From NCBI GenBank assembly GCA_965250275.1, contig OZ252297.1, positions 1,054,001-1,118,000 of the forward strand: 64,000 bases of DNA, given 5' to 3'. The position numbers and the translations under genes are program-made. How positions within the stretch are numbered: position 1 is the stretch's first letter; every line of letters begins with the position of its first letter. The notes under the pieces are model-generated. The model had not been told where the DNA came from. It was given only the letters and a program-made list of their open reading frames with translations, and did no database searches. This document shows positions 7,360 to 15,199 of this stretch, in pieces. This DNA comes from G965250275 sp965250275 (GTDB lineage: Bacteria > Pseudomonadota > Alphaproteobacteria > Rhodobacterales > Rhodobacteraceae).

Positions 7360-8624
7360 TCCCCTTTCTGATATATGTCGCAATCTTTGTTGGCTCGTTC
7401 TTTGTCGTGAAATACATCGTCAAGACCGCCAGCCGCAGCGACTACACTTCTCTGAAAACAGTGACGTTTGGGGACGAGAGCGCGGTCGTCTCGGACCGCA
7501 CGGCCAGTGTGATCTCGGTCATCTCGCTCTTCGTGCTGTGGGGCATGTTCACCGGATCGGCATGGCTGCCCGGTTTCATGCACGCGCCCGGTCCCTTTGA
7601 GGGCACAACCAGTTTCGAGTACACGGTTCAGACGCCCGACGGCGAGCAGGACACTGCAACGGTGACAGTCATCGTGCATCCGATCGATCAGGAGGTCGAT
7701 GCGCCGGAGGTCGAGCCTGGTGACGGCTGGGCCAAAAATGACAGCGTGGCCATTGGTATGTGGCGCAGTGGTCTGATCCGGGTTGATCGGAACGATGAAC
7801 AGGGTCGCGGCGAAGGTGCTGAGGTGATTGCCATCAACGGCGAACCGATTGCGCCGGGCGGTTCCGTGCGCACGGAGAACGGCACTGTCACGCTATCTGA
7901 CAAGGGCACACCAAACTTCGCACCTGACCGCGGCTGGCAGATGGAGCCAATCTGGCTGCCGGCGCCGGAGGACGTGGTCAAACGACTGGGTACCATTGCG
8001 TCCGAAGGCTTCCGCGGCAGCACGCTTGCAGAGCATCTGGGATACTCCTTGTTCCGCGTAATCGCCGGTTTCTTCTTTGGCGCTTTGGTCGGCATCCCCT
8101 TGGGCTACGCCATGGGTCTTTCAAACTGGTTCCGGGGCTGGTTCGACCCGATCGTGGAATTCATGCGTCCGGTGCCGCCTCTGGCGTTGATCCCGCTTGT
8201 GATCATCTGGGCTGGCATTGGGGAGGGTGGCAAGATCATCCTGTTGTTTCTCGCAGCCCTTTGGATCATGGCCATCGCTGCACGTTCCGGTGTCTCCGGG
8301 GTGAAAATATCGAAGGTGCACGCGGCCTATTCTCTTGGCGCCAGCAAGTGGCAGATCATGCGCTACGTGATCATTCCAAACTCGCTGCCGGAGATCTTCA
8401 CCGGCGCACGGGTTGCCATGGGGGTCTGTTGGGGAACGGTTGTGGCCGCAGAGCTTGTGGCTGCTGAAAAAGGCGCTGGCATGATGATCATGGTAGCATC
8501 ACGGTTCCAGAACACGGACATCGTGATCATGGGCATCATCCTGATCGGGGTCATCGGCTTCGGGATCGACATGCTGATGCGCTGGGCGGAACGTCTGCTG
8601 GTGCCCTGGAAAGGCAAAGGCTAA
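7356..8624 (+). CDS. tauC: Taurine ABC transporter permease with an extra periplasmic domain
   Basis: 422 residues, well above the roughly 250-280 usual for TauC/SsuC. The C-terminal 220 residues are a normal BPD permease: the entry motif IWLPAPEDVVKRL, then transmembrane helices and the EAA-loop region AAYSLGASKWQIMRYVIIPNS that contacts TauB. The N-terminus has an additional helix (residues 3-20) and a second at about 51-70. Residues about 72-198 form a polar insertion before the LPxPxxV motif. The insertion reads like tandem-95/cadherin-like repeats: AKNDSVAIG...VIAINGEPIAPGGS...ENGTVTLSDKGTPNFAPDRGW, preceded by SFEYTVQTPDGEQDTATVTV. It is the last gene of the operon and overlaps tauB by 4 bases. 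Confidence 0.85.
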   Translation: MIPFLIYVAIFVGSFFVVKYIVKTASRSDYTSLKTVTFGDESAVVSDRTASVISVISLFVLWGMFTGSAWLPGFMHAPGPFEGTTSFEYTVQTPDGEQDTATVTVIVHPIDQEVDAPEVEPGDGWAKNDSVAIGMWRSGLIRVDRNDEQGRGEGAEVIAINGEPIAPGGSVRTENGTVTLSDKGTPNFAPDRGWQMEPIWLPAPEDVVKRLGTIASEGFRGSTLAEHLGYSLFRVIAGFFFGALVGIPLGYAMGLSNWFRGWFDPIVEFMRPVPPLALIPLVIIWAGIGEGGKIILLFLAALWIMAIAARSGVSGVKISKVHAAYSLGASKWQIMRYVIIPNSLPEIFTGARVAMGVCWGTVVAAELVAAEKGAGMMIMVASRFQNTDIVIMGIILIGVIGFGIDMLMRWAERLLVPWKGKG

Positions 8625-8690
8625 GCATCCATCCCACTCGATCGTCTTAGCCTTCTGGCAGGGCGTCGGCGATAGACTCTGAAAAAGATC

Positions 8691-8716
8691 GGCTCCGTCA
8701 CACTGCTGTCGGAGCC
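8691..8716 (+). terminator. Probable terminator of tauABC
   Basis: GGCTCCG and CGGAGCC form a 7-bp stem with a 12-nt loop, followed by ATTCATTTTG, 66 bases after the tauC stop. Confidence 0.5.
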
Positions 8717-8841
8717 ATTCATTTTGTCCCGTGGCTTTGGCGCTGTTTCCGGAGCCGAGACTCCGGCGAATACAACGGTCGCGCGCCGCGGCGCTCACGC
8801 TTGTTCGCATGGTCCAGACGGTGTCTTAGAACGCGCTTGAC

Positions 8842-8857
8842 CTCAACCATGGTTGAG
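8842..8857. promoter_or_regulatory. Perfect 16-bp palindrome upstream of the N-acetyltransferase gene
   Basis: CTCAACCATGGTTGAG is an uninterrupted palindrome ending 56 bases before the ATG at 8914. Its size and position suit the operator of a dimeric repressor or activator. No regulator gene is adjacent. Confidence 0.4.
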
Positions 8858-8913
8858 AAACTACACGTGTCTGAGTCGTAGAGTGTCAACGCATATGGGA
8901 GACAGCGGAAGAA

Positions 8914-9723
8914 ATGGACCTGCATGCCTATCTGAACAGAATTGATTATTCGCAACCCCTTCGCCCGGATCGCCGCACGCTTGATGCATTGGTGATGGCG
9001 CAGTTGCAGGCGGTTCCATTCGAAAATCTGGACCAACAAATGGGCGTCGATGTGTCGACCGATTTGGAACGCGTCTACGACAAAATCGTCCTTCGGCGAC
9101 GCGGCGGTTGGTGCTTTGAGCTCAACGGTTTGTTCGCGTGGCTTTTGAGTGAGATCGGTTTTGAGGTGTCAAAACTCGCTGGATATGTCGGGCCAGAGAG
9201 ACCCAGTCCCGAAGCTGACAGCGATCATATGTTGTTGATGGTTGAATGCGACGGGCCGTTGCTTGTCGATGTCGGGTTTGGCGGCGGACCCAATGGGCCG
9301 GTGTCTTTGCGGCCCTGCACGGTGGCTCAGGCGCCTTATGTCATCTCTGTGAGCGATGAAGGCGATGGTTGGTACAAATATTCAGAAACCGCCGACGAAA
9401 GCGTGGGGTCTTACTGGTTCACTCTGGACACCGTGGAGACCAGCCACTTTGCGCCGGAAAATCACCGGCTGCAGACCGATCCGAACTCGTCGTTCCGGCG
9501 CACACTGACAGCGCAACGGCGCCTGAAGAACAGTCACACAGCCTTGCGCGGGCGTGTCCTTAAGACGATCGATGAAACCGGCACCCGAACCAGAGTGTTG
9601 CCAGACGAAGGCGCTTTGGTTGAGTGCCTGTCGAATGACTTCCGTCTGGATGTTCCCCAAATCTCAAAGTGTTGGCCTTCTGTCAGGCGGCGCCATGAAG
9701 AGTTGTTTGGAACCAAGGTCTAG
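8914..9723 (+). CDS. Arylamine N-acetyltransferase
   Basis: 269 residues, typical NAT length. The catalytic triad is visible: Cys67 in RRGGWCFELN (family signature RGGxCxExN), His105 in SDHMLLMV and Asp119 in LLVDVGFGG. The enzyme transfers acetyl from acetyl-CoA to aromatic amines, hydrazines or related amines in the cytoplasm. The gene appears monocistronic, lying 289 bases after tauC; the DapA-family gene starts 78 bases downstream on the same strand and may be cotranscribed. The physiological substrate is unknown. Confidence 0.9.
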   Translation: MDLHAYLNRIDYSQPLRPDRRTLDALVMAQLQAVPFENLDQQMGVDVSTDLERVYDKIVLRRRGGWCFELNGLFAWLLSEIGFEVSKLAGYVGPERPSPEADSDHMLLMVECDGPLLVDVGFGGGPNGPVSLRPCTVAQAPYVISVSDEGDGWYKYSETADESVGSYWFTLDTVETSHFAPENHRLQTDPNSSFRRTLTAQRRLKNSHTALRGRVLKTIDETGTRTRVLPDEGALVECLSNDFRLDVPQISKCWPSVRRRHEELFGTKV

Positions 9724-9801
9724 CGTCCGGCTGATCGCGCCCTTGATTTCTCGGCTGCGCCATCCAAAGCTACACACCTTTTTGACGAGAGGACCCGTGC
9801 C

Positions 9802-10689
9802 ATGCCAACCGATCTGCGGGGAGTGATCCCTTATCTGCCGTCTCCATTGCATGCGGACGGTCGCATAGATGAAGCTGCGTTGAGCAGGCTCGTGGACCAC
9901 TTGATTGTGCAAGGGGTGCATGGGGTCACGCCGCTGGGGTCGACGGGTGAGTTTGCGTATCTCAACAGCCATCAACGCGACGTTGTGGTTGGCACAACGA
10001 TCACCGCCGCCAAAGGCCGTGTGCCGGTGATCGCGGGTGTCGCCTCGACAACAACAGCGGATGCCGTTGCGCAGGCCAGGCGCTATGCCGATATGGGTGC
10101 CGACGGGATTCTGGCCGTTCTGGAGGCGTACTTCCCTGTCTCCGAGGCAGGCGTGATCGCCTACTTCACGGCAATCGCCGATGCGACAGACCTTCCGGTT
10201 ACGCTTTACACCAACCCGAATTTCCAACGCTCGGACCTTAGCCTCGCCGCTATCCGCACGTTGTCCAAACATCCCAACATTTGTTTTCTAAAGGACGCCT
10301 CAACCAATACCGGAAGGCTGTTGAGCGTGATCAATGATGTCGGGGATGATCTTGGGGTTTTTGCGGCCTCCTCACATATCACGGCGGCGGTGATGCTGAT
10401 CGGCGGGCGTGGCTGGCTGGCAGGGCCCTCCTGTCTTGTACCGTCGCAAAGCGTTGCTCTATACGATTTGTGTATGTCCGGGGACTGGGATGCGGCGATG
10501 GCGCTCCAACGCAAGCTCTGGGGCGTGAACCAGGTCTTTGCGCGCTACAATCTGGCGGCGGCGGTGAAAGCCGGGCTGCGGTTGCAGGGATTTGACTGCG
10601 GTGAACCGGCGCCCCCACAGTCGGCCGTCCCGCCAGATGGGGTTGAGGAAATCCGGAAGGTCCTGACCCAGGTGGGCGCGTTGCCGTAG
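9802..10689 (+). CDS. Dihydrodipicolinate synthase (DapA) family aldolase/lyase
   Basis: 295 residues. It has the class I aldolase layout: GSTGE (residues 47-51) binds the keto-acid carboxylate, Tyr136 in TLYTNP and Lys164 in CFLKDAST form the catalytic pair, and the barrel continues to about residue 230. This family makes or cleaves 4-hydroxy-2-oxo acids; DapA itself acts in lysine synthesis. The sequence around the substrate loop (PNFQRSDLS) differs from housekeeping DapA as I know it, so a catabolic member is more likely. The start is at the ATG at 9802, preceded by GAGAGGACC. The gene is convergent with the dehydrogenase at 10930. Confidence 0.8.
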   Translation: MPTDLRGVIPYLPSPLHADGRIDEAALSRLVDHLIVQGVHGVTPLGSTGEFAYLNSHQRDVVVGTTITAAKGRVPVIAGVASTTTADAVAQARRYADMGADGILAVLEAYFPVSEAGVIAYFTAIADATDLPVTLYTNPNFQRSDLSLAAIRTLSKHPNICFLKDASTNTGRLLSVINDVGDDLGVFAASSHITAAVMLIGGRGWLAGPSCLVPSQSVALYDLCMSGDWDAAMALQRKLWGVNQVFARYNLAAAVKAGLRLQGFDCGEPAPPQSAVPPDGVEEIRKVLTQVGALP

Positions 10690-10884
10690 GGCGGAGGCGT
10701 TGAGCGATTGCTCGCCCTATTGTCTGTCGATTTGAGTAAAGAACGATTGAGTGCCAGGTATCTTGATCCTTGGAATCCTTCTAACCCGCTGAATTCGCGT
10801 TATCCGATATCAAAATGAAACACAGGTTTGATCTGTAAACGCGGTTTTTCCTCGATCTGCCGCTCAAACTGGTCTCACTAAGGG

Positions 10885-10922
10885 GGAGCAGCGCGGACAA
10901 GGCCTCCCTTGGATTCTGCTCC
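10885..10922. terminator. Compound hairpin between convergent genes
   Basis: GGAGCAG pairs with CTGCTCC (7 bp) and encloses an inner CAAGG-CCTC-CCTTG stem. It lies 8 bases beyond the stop of the minus-strand gene and about 195 bases after the plus-strand gene. It has no T-run and could serve either strand. Confidence 0.3.
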
Positions 10923-10929
10923 ATCAATG

Positions 10930-11715
10930 TCACGTTTCACTTTGAGGCGGTGTCGCCAGCGCTGTTTCCAACTCGACACTCAAACTTGCGGCCAAATCGA
11001 AAAACCGTCGTCGCACGGTCTCGGCGTAGGGATTGGCCTTCTCAATCGCGTCGAACACCTCTGGCGCATCATGCTGAACCATGGATATCGCCTCAGACAA
11101 CAGGTCAAAGCTCTTCGTTGTCATGCGTGTTGGCAGCGGTCCCATTCTCAGCAGCACTTTGGCGATGAGGTGCGTGAGCCCCTGGACAACGGCTGCTTCC
11201 TGGTCGTGATCGTCTGGGGTCGTCATGATGACGGTCAGACCCAGAGTCTTGCGCAAGAAAGCGGCTAGCCTGGTATGTTGTCTTCCCCGAATGGGGCAGA
11301 TCGCAATTTTCAGACCCTCAATACCGGTCGTGGCGCTCTGAGGGCCGAACAAGGGGTGCGTCGCTACGATGTCGACATGGTTCGGCAGCCGCCGCCGCAT
11401 GATTTCGGACGGGATGACTTTGACCGAGCCAACGTCGACAATCAGAGCGCCGGGTTTACACGAAACCGCGATCTCGCTGACGAGCTGTTCAAATGAGGAC
11501 ACAGGTGCCGCAATGAGAACCACGTCAGCCTGCGAGACTGTGTGCAATGAAGACAGACGCACTCCGAGTTGCTTTGCGACCGCGGCAACCTCCAGGGATG
11601 GATCGTACGCCGTTACTTCGAAATGCTGGCCGAGATGCAGGGCTGCCAGTTGCCCGAACGCACCAAACCCCACGATGCCGAGCGACGTGTTTTGACTTTT
11701 GCTGTTGTTGTTCAT
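10930..11715 (-). CDS. Prephenate/arogenate dehydrogenase-like protein (TyrA family)
   Basis: 261 residues from the ATG at 11715, which has AAAGG about 8 bases upstream; an ATG ten codons earlier is less well supported. LGIVGFGAFGQLAALHL is the NAD(P)-binding motif, and VDIVATHPLFGPQSA is the conserved block of prephenate dehydrogenases. It would convert prephenate or arogenate toward tyrosine. No ACT or chorismate mutase domain is attached. It is not next to other aromatic amino acid genes and may be a second copy beside a housekeeping tyrA elsewhere. The family is clear, the exact substrate is not. Confidence 0.75.
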   Translation of the reverse strand: MNNNSKSQNTSLGIVGFGAFGQLAALHLGQHFEVTAYDPSLEVAAVAKQLGVRLSSLHTVSQADVVLIAAPVSSFEQLVSEIAVSCKPGALIVDVGSVKVIPSEIMRRRLPNHVDIVATHPLFGPQSATTGIEGLKIAICPIRGRQHTRLAAFLRKTLGLTVIMTTPDDHDQEAAVVQGLTHLIAKVLLRMGPLPTRMTTKSFDLLSEAISMVQHDAPEVFDAIEKANPYAETVRRRFFDLAASLSVELETALATPPQSET

Positions 11716-12100
11716 TTTTCGACCTTTGAGTTTGCCGCCCGGCACAAGGTCGATATGAGGTTGACCGCTGTCAGGGGCAGCGGAAAACCAATGATGAATG
11801 ACCCGCAGCTATAGAAGCTGAGGATAATAGTCCTGCGATGCGAAGAACGAGTTCACCATGGCGGCAGCGATAGGGCACTTAGGAGAACAAAGTCAACGAC
11901 ATTGCGGCCTAGCAGCCATTGGCTGTGGGGCAGCATTCTGGAGGTATGGGTCCGTTTGACAGAATTGCCGCGGGTACGACGAAAGTCTGGTTTTCCCGAT
12001 TGCGTCAGAGATTTCGCCCGAATGAGGCAGTCTATCTGGGGGCTCGCACCAAAAGCGCTGCCCTTGGGGCCAAGATGTACAGTCGAATTAAGGGGTAAAG
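11716..12100. other. 385-base stretch with no gene seen
   Basis: This lies between the start of the TyrA-like gene and the 3' end of tRNA-Ala, both on the minus strand. It should hold the promoter of the TyrA-like gene. I see no convincing coding sequence, stem-loop or repeat. An open frame running through the tRNA is not real. Confidence 0.6.
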
Positions 12101-12176
12101 TGGTGGAGCCTAGCGGGATCGAACCGCTGACCTCCTGCATGCCATGCAGGCGCTCTCCCAGCTGAGCTAAGGCCCC
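12101..12176 (-). tRNA. tRNA-Ala (GGC)
   Basis: A 76-nt cloverleaf on the minus strand including an encoded CCA. The acceptor arm GGGGCCT/AGGCTCC contains the G3.U70 wobble pair that is the alanine identity element. The D-arm is AGCTCAGCTGGGAGAGC and the anticodon stem CCTGC/GCAGG encloses ATGGCAT, so the anticodon is GGC (complement of 12141-12143). The T-arm is CAGCGGTTCGATCCCGCTA-like and normal. Confidence 0.97.
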
Positions 12177-12190
12177 GAACCGTGGATCGT

Positions 12191-12219
12191 CGTTTAGGCA
12201 ACACGCCGAGCGAGTTCAA
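12191..12219 (-). promoter_or_regulatory. Putative promoter of tRNA-Ala
   Basis: On the minus strand TTGAAC (12214-12219) is followed after 17 bases by TAAACG (12191-12196), 14 bases ahead of the tRNA 5' end. The -35 is good and the -10 is weak. Confidence 0.35.
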
Positions 12220-12284
12220 GCGAAAAAGTCACCCTGACGTGTCTGGGTACCTGGCGCGGACGACATCGCAGCCGCGCCAGACGT

Positions 12285-12614
12285 TCAGATGTCTTCGTCT
12301 TCAGAGGCAACGTCCGCGATTTCGTCAAGCGAGACGTTGTCATCCTCGTCGTCGTCTTCCAGAACGTCATCGCCCAGATCGACATCAACGTCGTCATCGT
12401 CTTCCAGAACGACTTCTTCTTCGGCCGCATCAGCTGCCTTGGCCTTGGTTGTCGCCGCATCCTCTGCGTCGGCGGCAATCATCCGGCTTTTGCCGGTCTC
12501 CATCTCGACCACCTCTCCCGTATACGGGCTGACGATCGGGCTTTTGTTCAGGTCATAAAACCGCTTGCCGGTGGTCGGGCAAAGGCGTTTTACACCCCAT
12601 TCTTCCTTGGGCAT
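12285..12614 (-). CDS. FYDLN-acid family protein (TIGR02300)
   Basis: 109 residues. The first 50 (WGVKRLCPTTGKRFYDLNKSPIVSPYTGE) form the conserved FYDLN head, which resembles a small zinc-ribbon-like fold with a single Cys visible. The rest is extremely acidic, with runs such as EEVVLEDDDDVDVDLGDD. The family is widespread in Alphaproteobacteria and has no settled function. An acidic tail of this kind could bind basic proteins or metal ions. It is divergent from the YgjP-type peptidase, and the tRNA-Ala gene follows it on the same strand. Confidence 0.9.
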   Translation of the reverse strand: MPKEEWGVKRLCPTTGKRFYDLNKSPIVSPYTGEVVEMETGKSRMIAADAEDAATTKAKAADAAEEEVVLEDDDDVDVDLGDDVLEDDDEDDNVSLDEIADVASEDEDI

Positions 12615-12709
12615 GTGAAATCCCTTGATTATCTGGTGAGTCGGAACGATTCAGGTCACGTGCCATATGCTCCGGGCACTGTAAAGTCTTTAGCCCACGG
12701 GGATGCGCG

Positions 12710-13396
12710 ATGACAGAGACAGTCCTGCCCGGAACACCGCCAGTGGCGCTGCTCTTACGCAGATCCCCACGTGCCAAGCGCATCAGTCTTCGCGTCTCTC
12801 AACTGGACGGCCGCGTCACGCTGACACTGCCAAAAGGCGTGAATGAGACCGAGGCGTTGGATTTCGCCCGCAGCAAGGAAGACTGGATCAGACGGCATCT
12901 GTCTGAGCGACCTCAGAACACCTCAATCTCATATGGCGTGGTCTTGCCCATCGAAGGGCAGGCGCGTCGCATTGTCCCCGCCGACGGGGCGCGAGTCAAA
13001 ATCAGTGAGGACGAAATTGCCGTGCCAGATCGCGGGATGGCGGCGCGCCTCAAAGCTCATTTGCGGGAATTGGCACGCGTGCGACTGAGCGCGGCGTCCG
13101 ACCATTTTGCAGAAAAACTCGGGCGCTCCTATGCCCGGATCACCCTGCGCGACACCCGCTCGCGATGGGGATCCTGCTCGTCGCAGGGTGCGCTGATGTA
13201 TTCCTGGCGGCTGATCCTCGCCCCGGCGGACGTGCTGCAATACGTCGCCGCGCATGAGGTTGCGCATCTGTCCGAAATGAATCATTCGCCGGCGTTCTGG
13301 CACGAAGTAGAGCGGATCTATGGACCCCACGAAGCGCCGCGCCGGTGGCTTCGGCACGAGGGTGTAGCGTTGCACCGCTATGACTTTGGCAATTGA
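12710..13396 (+). CDS. YgjP/SprT-like zinc metallopeptidase (M48-related)
   Basis: 228 residues. The zinc site is HEVAHLSEMNHSPAFW (HExxH with a third His), preceded by SRWGSCSSQGALMYSWRLILAP, the block typical of the YgjP/DUF45 group related to WSS1 and SprT. The N-terminal part (residues 15-100) is the usual beta-rich domain of this family, starting with RRSPRAKRISLRV. It is a predicted cytoplasmic metal-dependent hydrolase; relatives act on protein or DNA-protein substrates, but the role of YgjP itself is not settled. The next gene, 31 bases downstream on the same strand, is a GntR regulator. Confidence 0.85.
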   Translation: MTETVLPGTPPVALLLRRSPRAKRISLRVSQLDGRVTLTLPKGVNETEALDFARSKEDWIRRHLSERPQNTSISYGVVLPIEGQARRIVPADGARVKISEDEIAVPDRGMAARLKAHLRELARVRLSAASDHFAEKLGRSYARITLRDTRSRWGSCSSQGALMYSWRLILAPADVLQYVAAHEVAHLSEMNHSPAFWHEVERIYGPHEAPRRWLRHEGVALHRYDFGN

Positions 13397-13427
13397 CCTT
13401 GCTCAGATGTGATCACAAGGTGCTTTC

Positions 13428-14078
13428 ATGATGATCAATCCGCGTCCGGGTGATGCGACCACAGCGGCGCATGACCGCGTCTATCGTGCCCTTCGCACCC
13501 GAATCATGCATGGAGAAATTGCCCCCGGGCAGGCGCTGACGCTGCGCGGGATTGGCAAGGAGTTTGGCGTCTCTATGACGCCGGCTCGTGAAGCGGTGCG
13601 GCGGCTGGTCGCGGAAGGCGCACTTTTTCTGTCAAGTTCCGGGCGGGTGTCCACACCCGAACTCAGCAACGAACGGATCGAAGAACTGGCGGCGCTGCGG
13701 TCTCTGATCGAGGTCGAGTTGGCAAGCCGCGCATTGCCGCGGGCGCATATTGCGTTGATTGACCGGCTTCAGGCGATCAATCTCACGATTGCGGACACGA
13801 TCGGCAGCCGGGACGCGGTGGGCTACATCCGCAGCAACCTGGAGTTTCATCGCACCTTGTATCTTCGGGCGCAGGCGCCAGCGATGCTGGCGATGGCTGA
13901 GACAGTGTGGCTGCAAATGGGTCCAACCATGCGGGCGCTTTATGGCCGGTTGGGGCGCACCGAGCCGCCGCATTTTCACAAGCTCATCATTGCGGCCCTC
14001 AAGGCCGGGGACGAGCCCGGTCTGCGACTGGCGGTGAGGTCCGATGTAACACAGGGCCTGCGCATGCTGGTCAGCTGA
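13428..14078 (+). CDS. GntR family transcriptional regulator (FCD type)
   Basis: 216 residues. Residues 15-80 are the GntR winged helix (YRALRTRIMHGEIAPGQ, then RGIGKEFGVSMTPAREAVRRL). Residues 85-210 are an all-helical FCD ligand domain (LRSLIEVELASRAL, EFHRTLYLRAQ). FCD members usually bind a carboxylate through a metal ion held by Asp and His residues. It lies 74 bases upstream of an NMT1-type importer on the same strand and most likely controls it. The start could be either of two adjacent ATG codons at 13428/13431. Confidence 0.88.
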   Translation: MMINPRPGDATTAAHDRVYRALRTRIMHGEIAPGQALTLRGIGKEFGVSMTPAREAVRRLVAEGALFLSSSGRVSTPELSNERIEELAALRSLIEVELASRALPRAHIALIDRLQAINLTIADTIGSRDAVGYIRSNLEFHRTLYLRAQAPAMLAMAETVWLQMGPTMRALYGRLGRTEPPHFHKLIIAALKAGDEPGLRLAVRSDVTQGLRMLVS

Positions 14079-14152
14079 GATCACGGCCTATTCGGTTGCC
14101 CTTTGTCCATCCTGCGCCATAGTCTGATCCCAGATAATGGGAGTACCAAACA

Positions 14153-15166
14153 ATGACACAGACAACACGTCGTGGCGCGCTGGGTCTGCTGGGGGGCGCA
14201 GCTGCCCTCCCCATGCTGGGCCAACCCGCGCTGGCGAACACAAAGATCACGGTCGGCGCCCTTCGCTTCACCAGCCATGCGGCCAGTTTCGTGGCCTATG
14301 AGAAGGGATACTTCACGGACGAAGGGCTGGACGTTGAATTCCGGTTCTTCGAGGCCGCCCAGCCTATGGCTCTGGCGATTGCTTCGGGGGATGCTGACTT
14401 CGGCGTCACGGCCATTTCCGGCGGATTGATCAGCCTGGCAGACAAGGGGGCTGCAAAGGTGATTGGCGGTGCACTTCGCGAAGAACAGGGAATCGATGGG
14501 CAGAAAATTCTTGCCTCCGATGCCGCGTTCCAGGCGGGGCTGACCAGCCCTGCGATGATGGACGGCAAGAAGTTCGCTGTGACACAGGCCGGTTCGTCGT
14601 TCCACTACATGGGGTCCAAGATCGCCCGCGCGGAAGTGGTGGATGTCAGCTTTGTTCCCTTGCAAAAGGTGGGCGCCATCATTGGGGCCATGAAATCCGG
14701 TCAGGTTGATGCGTGGTCGATTGTGCCCCATATCGCCAAACCGCTGGCCGCATCGGGTGCGGTGCATATCATTGGCAATGTTGCGGATTTCATCCCGAAC
14801 TATCAGGTCACCACAATCTTCACCTCTGCAGTCACGGCACAGACCGAGCGGGCAAAGTCTACTGCATTCCTGAAGGCCTTCTCGCGCGGGGCGGCGGATT
14901 TCAATGCAGCACTGGTCGACAAGACTGAAGGGGACGAAGCGGCCGACGAGATGGTGCAGCTGATCCACAAGTACGTCTACACCGACAGGCCATACGACAA
15001 GGCAAAGCCCTCGATCGTGAACGGCGCCATGCGGATCAGCCCGGATGCGGCGCTGAACATGGCCTCGATTGCGGATCAGGTTCAGTGGTTCCAATCTGAA
15101 GGACTGATCAAGGACACGATCACCACAGAGACGCTGGTTGATCGGTCGTATGTCGAAACGATCTGA
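14153..15166 (+). CDS. ABC transporter substrate-binding protein (NMT1/SsuA-like)
   Basis: 337 residues. The signal peptide has a twin-arginine-like start (TRRGALGLLGGAAALPMLGQ) and should be cleaved near ALANT. The mature start KITVGALRFTSHAASFVAYE and the blocks YFTDEGLDVEFRFFEAAQPM and AIASGDADFGVTAISGG are standard for NMT1-type binding proteins for sulfonates, pyrimidine precursors and nitriles. The ligand is not identifiable by eye. It forms an operon with the ATPase at 15200 and the permease at 15960. The possible Tat signal is a little unusual for a small ABC ligand binder. Confidence 0.85.
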   Translation: MTQTTRRGALGLLGGAAALPMLGQPALANTKITVGALRFTSHAASFVAYEKGYFTDEGLDVEFRFFEAAQPMALAIASGDADFGVTAISGGLISLADKGAAKVIGGALREEQGIDGQKILASDAAFQAGLTSPAMMDGKKFAVTQAGSSFHYMGSKIARAEVVDVSFVPLQKVGAIIGAMKSGQVDAWSIVPHIAKPLAASGAVHIIGNVADFIPNYQVTTIFTSAVTAQTERAKSTAFLKAFSRGAADFNAALVDKTEGDEAADEMVQLIHKYVYTDRPYDKAKPSIVNGAMRISPDAALNMASIADQVQWFQSEGLIKDTITTETLVDRSYVETI

Positions 15167-15199
15167 ACGCAGGGGGCCGGGTAACCGGCCCCGTCGCCT

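Noticed and set aside
11902..12165. Plus-strand open frame of 87 codons
   Set aside because: It reads antisense through tRNA-Ala; the SGIEPLTSCMPCRRSPS end is the well-known false product of a tRNA gene.
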